The notes: a model not told the origin generated them from the letters alone. A DNA stretch of 64,000 nucleotides from Mesorhizobium sp. DCY119 (GCF_003590645.1 NZ_CP031834.1:3348501-3412500), one strand, 5' to 3'. Positions 26,523 to 36,052 are shown, counted from the stretch's first letter. Made by a program: numbers and translations.

Positions 26523-26984
26523 ATGACCATCACCGACAACCTCACCCAGCTCGGCGCGAAAGCCGAAACGCCGACCTCGCCGGAAGCCGCCACCCTGGAG
26601 ACCGTGCCCTTCACGCGCGGCGACGGCGCGCCGGCGATCGTGCGCTTCACCTGCCCGGAATTCACCTCGCTCTGTCCGGTCACCGGCCAGCCCGATTTCG
26701 CCCATATCGTCATCGACTATGCCCCGGACGCAGCACTCGTCGAATCGAAATCGCTGAAGCTTTTCCTGACATCCTTCCGCAATCACGGCGCTTTCCACGA
26801 AGACTGCACGGTGATGATCGGCCGGCGTGTGGTGCAAGCGACGAAGCCGCTGTGGCTGCGCATCGCCGGCTACTGGTATCCGCGCGGCGGCATTCCCATC
26901 GACGTCTTCTGGCAGACCGGCACCCCGCCCGAAGGCGCCTGGCTGCCCGAAACCGGCGTCGCGCCCTATCGCGGCAGGGGCTGA
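26523..26984 (+). CDS. queF: NADPH-dependent 7-cyano-7-deazaguanine reductase
   Basis: QueF reduces preQ0 to preQ1 in queuosine biosynthesis. The 153-residue protein is the short (type I) form, with the catalytic Cys51 in [14 protein letters not shown], a conserved Asp soon after, and the NADPH-binding QueF motif [20 protein letters not shown]. The ATG at 26523 follows TAAAGGA; an upstream in-frame ATG at 26478 lies in the divergent promoter region. No preQ1 riboswitch was recognised in the short leader. It stands alone between two minus-strand catabolic genes. Confidence 0.96.
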   Translation: MTITDNLTQLGAKAETPTSPEAATLETVPFTRGDGAPAIVRFTCPEFTSLCPVTGQPDFAHIVIDYAPDAALVESKSLKLFLTSFRNHGAFHEDCTVMIGRRVVQATKPLWLRIAGYWYPRGGIPIDVFWQTGTPPEGAWLPETGVAPYRGRG

Positions 26985-27007
26985 GCAGGGAACAGCGGCG
27001 GTGACAT

Positions 27008-27448
27008 TCATTCGCATTGGTACTGACTGAGCGCCCATTCGTTGGTGACCGACAGGAGGTCGGCGATCTTCCATTGGCCTTCGACCTTTTTCAGTTTCCA
27101 TTGCATGCGATGCGGCTCCTTCGACGCCATGAAGGCTGCGACCACCACGGCGGTGTCGCCATTCTCGGATTCTGCCAGCTTGAGGCTCTTGTCGAATTCG
27201 GCCTTGTCGTAGGCGGCGTTGTCGAGTGCCATGTTGTCGTCCAGGCAGTCGCCCTGCCCCGATGACACCAATCGGTCGCGGGCGTCGAGAACGGATTTTG
27301 CCGGATCGACGAAGCGGGCCCGCTCAGCGGGATCCAGTTCGATGCCGATGTGGTCGTAGAACGGTTTCACCGTATCCAGTGCCTCACCGGCGGAAGCGGC
27401 TGTCGGTGAGAGCATGGCAAAGGCGGCAATCAAAACCTCGTATTTCAT
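27008..27448 (-). CDS. Small secreted protein of unknown function
   Basis: This 146-residue protein begins with a likely signal peptide (MKYEVLIAAFAMLSPTAASAG, cleavage near residue 21). The mature part resembles small NTF2-like/DUF3828 domains: an N-terminal helix FYDHIGIEL and a C-terminal half with MQWKLKKVEGQWKIADLLS. Two cysteines (GDCLDD and the penultimate residue) could form a disulfide. The ATG at 27448 follows GAGG. It lies 29 bases downstream of the MttB homologue and may be cotranscribed with it; no function is apparent. Confidence 0.75.
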   Translation of the reverse strand: MKYEVLIAAFAMLSPTAASAGEALDTVKPFYDHIGIELDPAERARFVDPAKSVLDARDRLVSSGQGDCLDDNMALDNAAYDKAEFDKSLKLAESENGDTAVVVAAFMASKEPHRMQWKLKKVEGQWKIADLLSVTNEWALSQYQCE

Positions 27449-27477
27449 GACGACCTCGGAAGCGGGCATATCGACGG

Positions 27478-29037
27478 TCAATACCACGCGTCCGCCATCG
27501 CGGCTTTTTTCCGGTCCATGAAATCGCGCAACGCTTCGTCTGTGCCTTCATCCAGCGGCGGCGGTTGATATTCGGCCAGCATCTTTTTCCAGCGCTTGTT
27601 GGCGCGGATGGCTGCATCCTCCGAGCCCGCTGCCTCCCACTTCTCGAAAGGTTCGTTGTCAGCGACCTCCGTGTCCCAGAATGCCGTCTCGTAGTTCGCC
27701 ATGGTGTGGCCGCAGCCGAAGAAGTGGCTGCCCGGCCCGACCTCCTGAAAGGCCTCCAGCGCAAGCTGATTGTCGTCCACCTTCACGCCGTCGAGATAGG
27801 TGTGCAGCGCGCCGCAAAAATCCATGTCCATGACGAATTTCTCGTAGGACATCGACAGCAGCCCATCGAGGAAGCCGGCCGAATGCAGGATGAAGTTGGC
27901 GCCGCAATGAACCGCAGCGAGCATCGACATGGTGCCTTCGTTCATCGCCTGCGCGTCCGGCAGTTTCGAGGTGGTGAAATTGCCGGAACATCTGAGCGGC
28001 AGGTTCAGCCGCCGCGCCAGCTGGCCGATCACCATCGAACCAATCGCCGGTTCAGGCGTGCCGAAGGTCGGTGAGCCAGAGCGCAGTGACATGGACGACA
28101 GGAAATTGCCGAAAATGACCGGCGCACCCGGCCGCTCAAGCTGGGTCAGCGCGCAGCCGGCCATGGTTTCGGCCAGCGATTGCGCAATCGCGCCGGCATT
28201 GGTCACCGGCCCCATGGCGCCGCCGAGGATGAAGGGCACGATGACCGCCGCCTGGTTGGCGCGGGCATAGGCGCGCAGCGCCGTCGTCATGGTCGCGTCC
28301 CAGACCAGCGGCGAGTTGACGTTGACATTGCCGAGGATGACGCAGTTCTGATCGACGAAGCTTTCGCCGAAGACAATGCGCGCCATGTCGATCGAGTCTT
28401 CGGCGCGGCTTTCCGCGGTCACCGAGCCCATGAAGCCGCGATCGGAATATTTGATGTGGCTGTAGACCATGTCGAGATGGCGCTTGTTGACCGGCACGTC
28501 GACCGGCTCGCAGATCGTGCCGCCGGAATGGTGCAGCCAGGGCGAGGACTGCGCCAGCTTCACGAAATTCTGAAAGTCTTCGATCGTGCCGTAGCGGCGG
28601 CCCTTGTCGATATCCATGACGAAAGGCGAGCCGTAAGCCGGTGAAAACACCACGCTTTTGCCGCCGATCAGCACCGAGTTTTCCGGGTTGCGCGCGTGCT
28701 GGGTGAATTGGGCGGGCGCAGTCTTCAGGATTTCGCGCAGCATGCCCGGCTCGAATTTCACCAGGTCGCCCTCGATCTTCGCGCCGGCCCGCTTCCAGTG
28801 GTCGAGAGCTGCGGGATCGTCGCGGAACTCGATGCCGATCTCGGCGAGTATGCGATCGGCCGTCGCCTCTATGCGAAGAAGATTTTCTTCCGACATGATG
28901 TCGTAGGTCGGGATGCCACGCAGGATATAGGGCCGGCCGTGCCCCTGCTGGCCATGCGAGCGCAGTTCGCGCCGGGCGACGCGTCCGCCACGTTTGCGCG
29001 CAGCGTCGGGCGCTTGCTCGATAACGGTGGGTTCCAT
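27478..29037 (-). CDS. MttB-superfamily (trimethylamine methyltransferase-like) protein, non-pyrrolysine
   Basis: This 519-residue protein belongs to the MttB superfamily, whose members demethylate quaternary amines onto a corrinoid protein. The reading frame has no in-frame amber codon, so it is of the non-pyrrolysine type, like glycine-betaine (MtgB) or proline-betaine (MtpB) enzymes. Family segments include SPAYGSPFVMDIDKG, HHSGGTICEP and GNFLSSMSLRSGSPTFGTPEP. The ATG follows GGGAGGCC. No corrinoid protein or methylcorrinoid:folate methyltransferase gene is present in the window, so the methyl acceptor is unclear. Rhizobia carry many such genes of unknown substrate. Confidence 0.87.
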   Translation of the reverse strand: MEPTVIEQAPDAARKRGGRVARRELRSHGQQGHGRPYILRGIPTYDIMSEENLLRIEATADRILAEIGIEFRDDPAALDHWKRAGAKIEGDLVKFEPGMLREILKTAPAQFTQHARNPENSVLIGGKSVVFSPAYGSPFVMDIDKGRRYGTIEDFQNFVKLAQSSPWLHHSGGTICEPVDVPVNKRHLDMVYSHIKYSDRGFMGSVTAESRAEDSIDMARIVFGESFVDQNCVILGNVNVNSPLVWDATMTTALRAYARANQAAVIVPFILGGAMGPVTNAGAIAQSLAETMAGCALTQLERPGAPVIFGNFLSSMSLRSGSPTFGTPEPAIGSMVIGQLARRLNLPLRCSGNFTTSKLPDAQAMNEGTMSMLAAVHCGANFILHSAGFLDGLLSMSYEKFVMDMDFCGALHTYLDGVKVDDNQLALEAFQEVGPGSHFFGCGHTMANYETAFWDTEVADNEPFEKWEAAGSEDAAIRANKRWKKMLAEYQPPPLDEGTDEALRDFMDRKKAAMADAWY

Positions 29038-29170
29038 GCGGGCCTCCCGATTACGCTACGAGACTACCCCCGGAACAACACCAAAGAAAAGCCAACCTTG
29101 CGCCTTTGCATGACGCAAACTGACGGCTTGCCGCTATCGCCGCCGCCTTCGAATCCGCTATATGGATGCC

Positions 29171-31015
29171 ATGCCCATTCGCCAGCTTTCAGAAACGATG
29201 ATCAACCAGATCGCAGCCGGCGAGGTCATCGAGCGCCCAGCCAGCGTGGTCAAGGAACTGGTCGAGAATGCTCTCGACGCGGGCGCTTCCCGCGTGGAGG
29301 TCGTGACCGCCGGCGGCGGGCTGAACCTCATTCGCGTCGGCGACGACGGCTCGGGCATATCGGAGAGCGAGCTGGAGCTTGCCGTCTCGCGGCACTGCAC
29401 CTCCAAGCTTTCGACCGACATCCATGACATTCGCTCGCTCGGCTTTCGCGGCGAGGCCCTGCCTTCGATCGGCTCGGTGTCGCGGCTGACGATCCGCTCG
29501 CGCACGGCTGCCTCCGGCTCGGCTGCCGAGATCGGCATCGAGGGCGGCGACGTTTCCGCCGTGCGACCTGCCGCCGCCAACAAGGGCACTTCGGTCGAGG
29601 TCCGCGACCTGTTCTTCGCCACCCCTGCCCGGCTGAAATTCATGAAGGGCGAGCGCGCCGAGACGACCGCGATCAGCGACATCGTCAAGCGCATCGCGAT
29701 TGCTTTTCCAGCGGTGCGCTTCACGGTCTCCGGGCCGGATCGCACGACGCTGGAGCTGCCGGCCAGCGATGACAGCCCGGACGGGCAGCTCACTCGCATC
29801 GCGCAGGTCATGGGCGGGGAGTTTCCCGAGAATTCGATCGCCATCGATGCCGTGCGCGAAAACGTGCGGCTCACCGGCCACGTCTCGATCCCGTCCTATT
29901 CGCGCGCCAACGCGCTGCAGCAATATGCCTATGTCAACGGCCGCCCGGTGCGCGACAAGCTGATCGCCTCGGCCATTCGCGGTGCCTATGCCGATGTCCT
30001 GCCGCGCGATCGCAACGCGGTGACAGTGCTGTTCCTGACGCTCGACCCGGCAACCGTCGACGTTAATGTCCATCCCGCCAAGGCCGATGTGCGCTTCCGC
30101 GACCCCGGGCTGGTGCGCGGGCTGATCGTCGGCTCGATCCGCCAGGCGCTTGCCGATGCCGGCGTGCGCTCCGCAACATCCGGTGCGGCGGCAATGATGG
30201 GAGCCTTCCGGCCGGGTGCGTCCGCCTATGCCCATCCTGGTCCGGCAAACGGCCACCGCAGTTTCAATCCGGGCTTCCGCGCAGCAGCCACCACAGGATT
30301 CGACGCGGCGCGTTCGCCCTATCGTCCGCTCGACGGCGGTTTTGGCGAAAGTCCGCAATCCGCCTTCGACACCGGCCCGATCGCCAGTGCGGATGCTCGT
30401 GCGGGACAGTCGGAGCTGCCGGAGGAGCTGCTTCAGGCGCAGCTGGGTGCCGCGCGCGCGCAGGTGCATGAAAACTACATCGTCGCGCAGACGCAGGATT
30501 CGCTGATCATCGTCGACCAGCATGCCGCCCACGAGCGGCTGGTCTATGAGGCGCTGAAGAACGCGCTCCATGCCCGTCCGGTGCCGGCGCAGATGCTGCT
30601 TCTGCCCGAAATCGTCGACCTGCCGGAAGACGATGTTTCGCGCCTTGCCGCGCATTCCGATATGCTGCGCCGCTTCGGCCTCGGCGTCGAGCGTTTCGGG
30701 CGGGGTGCCATCGCCGTGCGTGAAACGCCGTCGATGCTCGGTGAAACGAATGTCGCCCAGTTGGTGCGCGATCTTGCCGATGAGATCGCCGACAACGACA
30801 CCACCGAAACCCTGAAAGAGCGCCTCGACAAGATCGCGGCGACCATGGCCTGCCACGGTTCGGTCCGCTCAGGCCGGCGCCTGCGGCCCGAGGAAATGAA
30901 CGCGCTGCTGCGCCAGATGGAAGCGACGCCGGGCTCCGGCACCTGCAACCACGGCCGCCCGACCTATATCGAGCTGAAGCTTGCCGATATCGAGCGGCTG
31001 TTCGGCCGGAAGTAG
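29171..31015 (+). CDS. mutL: DNA mismatch repair protein MutL
   Basis: MutL couples mismatch recognition by MutS to downstream repair. The 614-residue protein has the N-terminal GHKL ATPase motifs: [20 protein letters not shown] with [18 protein letters not shown] and [14 protein letters not shown] variable proline/alanine-rich linker spans about residues 330-420, and a C-terminal dimerisation domain starts near [23 protein letters not shown] at 29171 (MPIRQLSE) gives the usual start; ATG at 29162 would add three residues. The C-terminus has [24 protein letters not shown] and CNHGRPT, resembling the MutL endonuclease-type C-domain motifs. Confidence 0.96.
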   Translation: MPIRQLSETMINQIAAGEVIERPASVVKELVENALDAGASRVEVVTAGGGLNLIRVGDDGSGISESELELAVSRHCTSKLSTDIHDIRSLGFRGEALPSIGSVSRLTIRSRTAASGSAAEIGIEGGDVSAVRPAAANKGTSVEVRDLFFATPARLKFMKGERAETTAISDIVKRIAIAFPAVRFTVSGPDRTTLELPASDDSPDGQLTRIAQVMGGEFPENSIAIDAVRENVRLTGHVSIPSYSRANALQQYAYVNGRPVRDKLIASAIRGAYADVLPRDRNAVTVLFLTLDPATVDVNVHPAKADVRFRDPGLVRGLIVGSIRQALADAGVRSATSGAAAMMGAFRPGASAYAHPGPANGHRSFNPGFRAAATTGFDAARSPYRPLDGGFGESPQSAFDTGPIASADARAGQSELPEELLQAQLGAARAQVHENYIVAQTQDSLIIVDQHAAHERLVYEALKNALHARPVPAQMLLLPEIVDLPEDDVSRLAAHSDMLRRFGLGVERFGRGAIAVRETPSMLGETNVAQLVRDLADEIADNDTTETLKERLDKIAATMACHGSVRSGRRLRPEEMNALLRQMEATPGSGTCNHGRPTYIELKLADIERLFGRK

Positions 31016-31152
31016 CGCGTCACGCACCTGTCATCGAAACATGATGAAAACCCGCCATGCAAAGCGGCGGCATATTTGATTCGACCAAATTGTTTTCCGA
31101 CGGGATTTCGGCGTCCTTCGCGCTGAAAATGGCTTTGTTTGCCCAAGTGAAT

Positions 31153-31310
31153 TGCCCCTCACCCTTACCCATTCCCGGGCGAGCCACGGGTCTCGTCCGT
31201 CCTTCGGACCCCCGTGAAAAACGGGGAGAGGGAGATCGCCAACGTTGCGGCAAGCCACCTTCTCCCCGTCACTATACGGGGAGAAGGTGCCGGCAGGCGG
31301 ATGAGGGGCA
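31153..31310. repeat. Palindromic intergenic repeat element with terminal inverted repeats
   Basis: This 158-bp element is bounded by TGCCCCTCA (31153-31161) and TGAGGGGCA (31302-31310). It contains a 13-bp perfect stem (ACCTTCTCCCCGT at 31257-31269, ACGGGGAGAAGGT at 31276-31288, loop CACTAT) and a smaller stem CCCCGT-GAAAA-ACGGGG (31210-31226). This is the layout of rhizobial non-coding interspersed repeats. It occupies most of the 331-base gap between mutL and the glycosyltransferase; the flanks (31016-31152, 31311-31346) show no gene. Confidence 0.78.
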
Positions 31311-31346
31311 GCTCGGCCGGAAACAACTTCGCATCGAGTCTCGACC

Positions 31347-32384
31347 ATGCGCATCCTGATCGTCTCCGACGCCTGGCATCCGCAGATCAACGGCGTCGTG
31401 CGCACGCTGGAACGGGTTTGCGAAGGGCTGCGCGCACGGGGCTGCACCGTCGAGATGCTGACGCCCCAGGGTTTTTCGACCATTCCCCTGCCCTCCTATG
31501 CCGATATCCGCCTGGCACTTGCCACACCCGGCCAGATCGCCCGGCGCATCCAAGAAGCTGCGCCTGACCATATCCACATCGCCACCGAAGGCCCGCTCGG
31601 CATTCTCGCCCGCCGTTTCTGCGTGAAGCGCGACCTGTCCTTCACCACCAGCTATCACACCCGCTTTCCTGAATATCTCAGCGCCCGCGCACCGATCCCG
31701 GAAAGCTGGAGCTATGCCTGGCTGCGCCGTTTCCACAATGCCGGTTGCGGCACGCTGGTCGCCACGCCGTCGCTTGCCGGGGAGCTGACCGGGCGCGGCT
31801 TCACCAATGTGCGGCCATGGACGCGCGGTGTCGACACGGCCATGTTCCGCCCCGATCGCCGGCGCAAGACTGCGCGCTCCGGTCCGGTGTTCCTGTCGGT
31901 CGGGCGCGTGGCGGTGGAAAAGAACCTTCCCGCCTTCCTCGATCTCGACCTGCCCGGCAGCAAGGTCGTTGTCGGCGATGGGCCGGCGCTGGACCGGTTT
32001 CGCGAGGTCTATCCCGATGTCACCTTCCTCGGCGTGAAGACGGGCGACGAACTCGCCGATATCTACGCCAGCGCCGATGTCTTCGTGTTCCCGAGCCGCA
32101 CCGACACATTCGGCATCGTGCTTCTCGAAGCGCTGGCCAGCGGCGTGCCGGTCGCGGCCTTTCCGGTCACCGGCCCGCGCGATGTGCTGGCCGACGGCGT
32201 CGGCGGCGTGCTTTCGGAAGATCTGCGCCAGGCCTCGCTCGCAGCCCTCGGCGTCAGCCGCACCGATGCGCGCGCCAAGGCGATGCAATATAGCTGGTCG
32301 GCCTGTGCCGATCTGTTCCTCCAGCACGCGCGCGCGGCCCATCGCGAAGAGCCTCGTCTCGCCCTGCCGCAGCCTGCCGCTTGA
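31347..32384 (+). CDS. Glycosyltransferase family 4 protein
   Basis: This 345-residue GT-B enzyme has an N-terminal acceptor domain (MRILIVSDAWHPQINGVVRTL, with HIATEGPLGI and SYHTRFPEY) and a C-terminal donor domain (VFLSVGRVAVEKN, VVGDGPALD, then FPSRTDTFGIVLLEALASGVPVAAF, with the Glu typical of the E-x7-E motif). It resembles GDP-mannose-dependent mannosyl- and glycolipid glycosyltransferases of the MgtA/DgdA kind. The ATG lies just after the repeat element. Acceptor and sugar are unknown, although envelope lipid or polysaccharide synthesis fits the following lipid A genes. Confidence 0.88.
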   Translation: MRILIVSDAWHPQINGVVRTLERVCEGLRARGCTVEMLTPQGFSTIPLPSYADIRLALATPGQIARRIQEAAPDHIHIATEGPLGILARRFCVKRDLSFTTSYHTRFPEYLSARAPIPESWSYAWLRRFHNAGCGTLVATPSLAGELTGRGFTNVRPWTRGVDTAMFRPDRRRKTARSGPVFLSVGRVAVEKNLPAFLDLDLPGSKVVVGDGPALDRFREVYPDVTFLGVKTGDELADIYASADVFVFPSRTDTFGIVLLEALASGVPVAAFPVTGPRDVLADGVGGVLSEDLRQASLAALGVSRTDARAKAMQYSWSACADLFLQHARAAHREEPRLALPQPAA

Positions 32385-32438
32385 CCTCGCCCGCATTTTG
32401 TGGCGGAACAATCTCAAACAAGCTTTGAGCACGCACGC

Positions 32439-32672
32439 ATGATGAACCGTTTCGAGGGCCCCGGCGCAAGGGAAGCCCGCATCCGCTATCTCGATGGTGA
32501 TTTCCAGGTCACCAGCCCCGGCGCGTTCGTGCGCTGCGCGGTCACCAGTGAATCGATCCCGCTGGACGAGCTGAAATACTGGAGCGTCGCGCGCCAGGAG
32601 CCCTATGTGAACGCCTCGGTGTCGCTCGCGCGCGAGATCGAATCCAATCCGGAATTGCGCGTCAGGCGCTAA
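32439..32672 (+). CDS. DUF2093 domain protein
   Basis: This 77-residue protein (MMNRFEGPGAREARIRYL onward) matches DUF2093, a short family characteristic of Hyphomicrobiales with unknown function. Segments DGDFQVTSPGAFVRCAVT and PLDELKYWSV are typical. It may start at 32439 or the adjacent ATG at 32442; a GTG-started longer frame from 32400 is less likely. Its stop overlaps the stop of lpxK on the opposite strand (bases 32669-32672), a tail-to-tail overlap. No structural motif suggests an activity. Confidence 0.85.
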   Translation: MMNRFEGPGAREARIRYLDGDFQVTSPGAFVRCAVTSESIPLDELKYWSVARQEPYVNASVSLAREIESNPELRVRR

Positions 32673-33694
32673 TTACCAGATCGCCGCCGGCGCCAGGCTT
32701 CCAGCGTTTCCTCGATGATCCGCGCCGGAACCTGCTCCAGTTCGAACACGGCATCTATTTCCAGCACATTGAGCTGATCGACAAAATCCTGGGGCGCAGC
32801 ACCATGGCGCAGCCTTGCTGCGTCCTTGGCTGTCGTCATCATCTCCAGCTGCCCGGCGCGCGCGGTGGCGTGCAGTTCGGCCAGTTCGTCGTCGGCAAAG
32901 ACGTGATGATCCGGGAAGGACCGCGACAACGCCACGGTGCCCCCGGCCTTCACGATCGTATCGAAGAACTTGTCGGGGTGGCCGATGCCGGCAAAAGCGA
33001 GAAACCGGCGGCCGGCCAAAGCTTCAGCATTGCGCGGGCGCACGGTCGCCTCGAACACCGGCTTGCCGGCGCGTGAGGCCTTGCGCACGATGCCATCGCC
33101 GGCACTTCCCTCGCCCATCTTCAGCACCGCATCGGCGAAGCGAAGCTGCTCCAGCAGAGGCGCGCGCAGCGGTCCGCCGGGGATGACATGGCCATTGCCG
33201 ATGCCATAGCGCGCATCGACGACCACCAGTGCGTAGTCGATATGGATGCGCGCACTCTGGAAGCCGTCATCCATGATGAGGAAATCGCAGCCCTGTTCCA
33301 GCAGCAGCTTGGCGCCGGCGGGCCGGTTGGGGGTTACGGCCACGGATGCATGCTCGGCCAGAAGCAGCGGCTCGTCGCCGACATGCTTTGCGCTGTCGTG
33401 ATGCACATCCACGATATGTGGCTGCGAAAAGCCGCCGCCATGCCCGCGCGACAGGATGCCGGGCGTCAGGTTCATCGCCCGCGCCTGCCGGGCGAGCGCG
33501 ATTGCCACCGGCGTCTTGCCGGTTCCGCCGACGGTGAAGTTGCCGATGCAAAGCACGGGCAGGTCGACCGTCTCGCGCTTCGCACTCGCCATGCGGCGCG
33601 CGGCCACCATTCCGTAGAGCGTGGAAAGCGGCGACAGTGCATAAGCCCGCCAGTCGGGCCGCTCCCACCAGAAAGGAGGCGCCTCGCTCGCCAC
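32669..33694 (-). CDS. lpxK: Tetraacyldisaccharide 4'-kinase
   Basis: LpxK phosphorylates the 4' position of the tetraacyldisaccharide to give lipid IVA, at the inner membrane. The 341-residue protein has an N-terminal amphipathic/membrane region, the Walker A motif NFTVGGTGKTPVAI (about residues 51-64) and the DDGFQ segment (IMDDGFQSARI) that follows in the family. The GTG start at 33694 lies two bases after the waaA stop. It is the last gene of the operon pmbA-cysQ-DUF4170-DUF374-waaA-lpxK. Confidence 0.95.
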   Translation of the reverse strand: MASEAPPFWWERPDWRAYALSPLSTLYGMVAARRMASAKRETVDLPVLCIGNFTVGGTGKTPVAIALARQARAMNLTPGILSRGHGGGFSQPHIVDVHHDSAKHVGDEPLLLAEHASVAVTPNRPAGAKLLLEQGCDFLIMDDGFQSARIHIDYALVVVDARYGIGNGHVIPGGPLRAPLLEQLRFADAVLKMGEGSAGDGIVRKASRAGKPVFEATVRPRNAEALAGRRFLAFAGIGHPDKFFDTIVKAGGTVALSRSFPDHHVFADDELAELHATARAGQLEMMTTAKDAARLRHGAAPQDFVDQLNVLEIDAVFELEQVPARIIEETLEAWRRRRSGN

Positions 33695-33696
33695 CG

Positions 33697-35013
33697 CTAC
33701 CGTCCGCCCGGTCCCTTGAGCCGCGATTTGACGACAAGCGGCTGGATGTAAGGCTCTAGCGCCCTCAAGGTCTTGGCCAATGCGCCGCGCATCTCGTCCA
33801 CCGTCACTACGCCGGCCGCCATCATGTCGTGGCGCGCAACCTCGTTCACCAGCAGGAAGTTGACGGCGCCGGCGAGCATATCGCGGTCGCGCACCAGCTT
33901 GGCCCCACCGCGATCGATGAGACGTTGATAGGTTTCGCGGAAATTCTGGACGTTGCGACCGGCAAGCACGGCGGTTTCAAGCATCGCCGGCTCCAGCGGG
34001 TTCTGCCCTCCCTCGGAGGTCAGGGAACGGCCGACGAATGCAATCTCTGTCAGGCGCAGGTAAAGCCCCATTTCGCCGATGGTGTCGCCAAGCAGGATGT
34101 CGGTATCTGCGGTAACCTTGTCGCCGTTGCTGCGCCGCGCAACCGAAAGCCCGAGTGCGGTAAACTCCTCGGCAAGTGCGGCCGCCCGGTCAGGGTGACG
34201 CGGTACGATGATGGTGAGCAGGCCGGGATGGCGCTTGTGCAGCATGGTATGGACTTCGGCTGCGACAGCCTCTTCGCCGTCATGCGTCGAAATCGCCGCC
34301 CAGGTCTTGCGCTTCCCGATCTGGCGCTGAAGCGCATTGAGCACCTTCTCATCGACCGGTGGCGGCGCGGTGTCGACCTTCAGGTTGCCGGAAACGCTGA
34401 CCGGTCGCGCGCCGAGTGCCGCGAAGCGCTGGCCGTCGACATCGGATTGCGCAACCACATGGGCGAGGTTCTCGAACAGCGCTTCAGCGATGAAGGGCCG
34501 CTTCTTCCAGTTCTTGAACGAGCGGTCGGACAGGCGGCCGTTGACCAGGACCTGAGGCACGCGACGGCGGCCCAGTTCCAGAATCGTCATCGGCCATATC
34601 TCCGATTCGGCGATGATGGCGAGGTCAGGTTGCCAATGATCGAGAAAACGGCTTACCGCCGGCTTCATATCAAGCGGCACATATTGATGAATGACGCGCC
34701 CGCCAAGCCGCTCGTCGGCGACCTGCGCGGAAGTCACGGTGCCTGTCGTCAGCACGATGTTGATGCCGTAGCCGAGTATGCTTTCCACCAGCGGCACAAC
34801 CGCGATCGTCTCGCCCACGCTCGCGGCATGAACCCAGATCAGCGGGCCCTCCGGCCGGGGCTGGCTTGCCCGGCCGTAACGCTCGCGGCGCCTTGCGTGA
34901 TCTTCCTTGCCGCGGCTTGAACGCCAAGCGACATAGGCGCCCATGACGGGAAACGCGACCGAGCCGGCAAGGCGGTAACCCGAAAGCAACCTGCGCGCCC
35001 AGCGTTCGCTCAT
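33697..35013 (-). CDS. waaA: 3-deoxy-D-manno-octulosonic acid (Kdo) transferase
   Basis: WaaA transfers Kdo from CMP-Kdo onto lipid IVA, joining the core to lipid A on the cytoplasmic face. The 438-residue protein has an N-terminal membrane anchor (LLSGYRLAGSVAFPVMGAYV), the catalytic region WVHAASVGE, and a C-terminal GT-B donor domain with GRSLTSEGGQNPLEPA. The start overlaps the preceding acyltransferase stop by four bases, implying translational coupling. Confidence 0.95.
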   Translation of the reverse strand: MSERWARRLLSGYRLAGSVAFPVMGAYVAWRSSRGKEDHARRRERYGRASQPRPEGPLIWVHAASVGETIAVVPLVESILGYGINIVLTTGTVTSAQVADERLGGRVIHQYVPLDMKPAVSRFLDHWQPDLAIIAESEIWPMTILELGRRRVPQVLVNGRLSDRSFKNWKKRPFIAEALFENLAHVVAQSDVDGQRFAALGARPVSVSGNLKVDTAPPPVDEKVLNALQRQIGKRKTWAAISTHDGEEAVAAEVHTMLHKRHPGLLTIIVPRHPDRAAALAEEFTALGLSVARRSNGDKVTADTDILLGDTIGEMGLYLRLTEIAFVGRSLTSEGGQNPLEPAMLETAVLAGRNVQNFRETYQRLIDRGGAKLVRDRDMLAGAVNFLLVNEVARHDMMAAGVVTVDEMRGALAKTLRALEPYIQPLVVKSRLKGPGGR

Positions 35014-35801
35014 AAGCGGCCACCGTCGGCGATAAGATAGGCCTGTGCCGTCGCGCGGTTGAGCGAAGCGGTCAATTCCTGGCGCTTGAACTCCATCATC
35101 GCCTCGCTGGCGCCTGCCGGCACATGGACCGGCTCGCCGACGATGACGCCGCAGCGGCCGAAAGGCAGGTTGATGGTGGTCTTGTCCCAGCTTCGTTCCA
35201 GCACCTTGCGGCGGCTGGTGGCGACGGCCAGCGGAATCACCGGCTTGCCCGAAAGGCGCGCCAGCGTGATGATGCCGAGACCGGCTTCACGCGGCGTTCC
35301 GTGGGGAATGTCTGCAATCATGGCGACGTTCTTGCCGGCATCGAGCGCCTTTTTCAGGACGATCAACGCCCGCGCGCCGCCTTTTTCCGCATGGCGCTTG
35401 TCTTCACGGCCACCGGACCCCCGCACGGCTTCGAAGCCGAATTTTTCCAGCACAAGCGCGTTGAGTTCGGCATCAGCGCTGCGCGAGACCATGGCGAGCA
35501 TCTTCTGCCGCCTCGGCAACATGACCGGCGCAAGAAGATGCTGGCCGTGCCAGAGCGCGATGATGGCCGGGGTCATTTCGGCCTGAGCCTGCTTGACGTC
35601 GGTCGAACCCTTGGCGAGCGGGTTGGTAAGGCGCACGAAGCGCAGGCCGTAGGCAAGAAGGCTCGCAATCAGGCCCTTGGCAAAACTCGACTGCGCCAGC
35701 GGCTTGCGGATCTTGCGCCAGAAACCCTTCGCGCCGCCCGGTTTGCGTTTCTTCGGGGCCGCGGCCTGAACGACCGGCGACGCCACTCGTCTTTCGTCCA
35801 T
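35010..35801 (-). CDS. DUF374 lysophospholipid acyltransferase-family protein
   Basis: This 263-residue protein matches DUF374, a branch of the LPLAT acyltransferase superfamily; the active-site motif appears as LWHGQHLLAP, and EAVRGSGGREDKRH and PHGTPREAGLGIITLARLSGKPVIPL follow in family order. Located directly before waaA and lpxK, it is a candidate for transferring an acyl chain to lipid A or a precursor, as expected in rhizobia that attach very long fatty acids. That role is inferred from position. Its stop overlaps waaA by four bases and its start overlaps the DUF4170 stop by one. Confidence 0.88.
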   Translation of the reverse strand: MDERRVASPVVQAAAPKKRKPGGAKGFWRKIRKPLAQSSFAKGLIASLLAYGLRFVRLTNPLAKGSTDVKQAQAEMTPAIIALWHGQHLLAPVMLPRRQKMLAMVSRSADAELNALVLEKFGFEAVRGSGGREDKRHAEKGGARALIVLKKALDAGKNVAMIADIPHGTPREAGLGIITLARLSGKPVIPLAVATSRRKVLERSWDKTTINLPFGRCGVIVGEPVHVPAGASEAMMEFKRQELTASLNRATAQAYLIADGGRL

Positions 35802-36052
35802 CAGCTCTGACCGGTCGCCTTGGCTTCCGGATCAAGCAGCCGGTGCAGGTGAACCACGAAATAGCGCATATGCGCGTTGTCGACGCTCGCCTGGGCTTTC
35901 GCTTTCCAGGCCGTATGTGCGGACTGGTAGTCGGGGAATACGCCGACAATGTCGAGCGCGTCCAGATCGCGAAATTCGGTGGAGCCGAGCTTCTTCAGCT
36001 CGCCACCGAAAACCAGATGCAAAAGCTGCTTTTTTCCGTCTTCCTCGGACAT
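35801..36052 (-). CDS. DUF4170 domain protein
   Basis: This 83-residue protein (MSEEDGKKQLLHLVFGGEL onward, ending near LHRLLDPEAKATGQS) matches DUF4170, a small family found mainly in Hyphomicrobiales within lipid A/Kdo gene clusters. The ATG at 36052 follows AGGA; the longer open frame upstream is rejected because it is arginine/cysteine-rich and unlike a protein. The stop overlaps the acyltransferase start by one base. Function is unknown; operon position suggests a helper in lipopolysaccharide assembly. Confidence 0.87.
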   Translation of the reverse strand: MSEEDGKKQLLHLVFGGELKKLGSTEFRDLDALDIVGVFPDYQSAHTAWKAKAQASVDNAHMRYFVVHLHRLLDPEAKATGQS

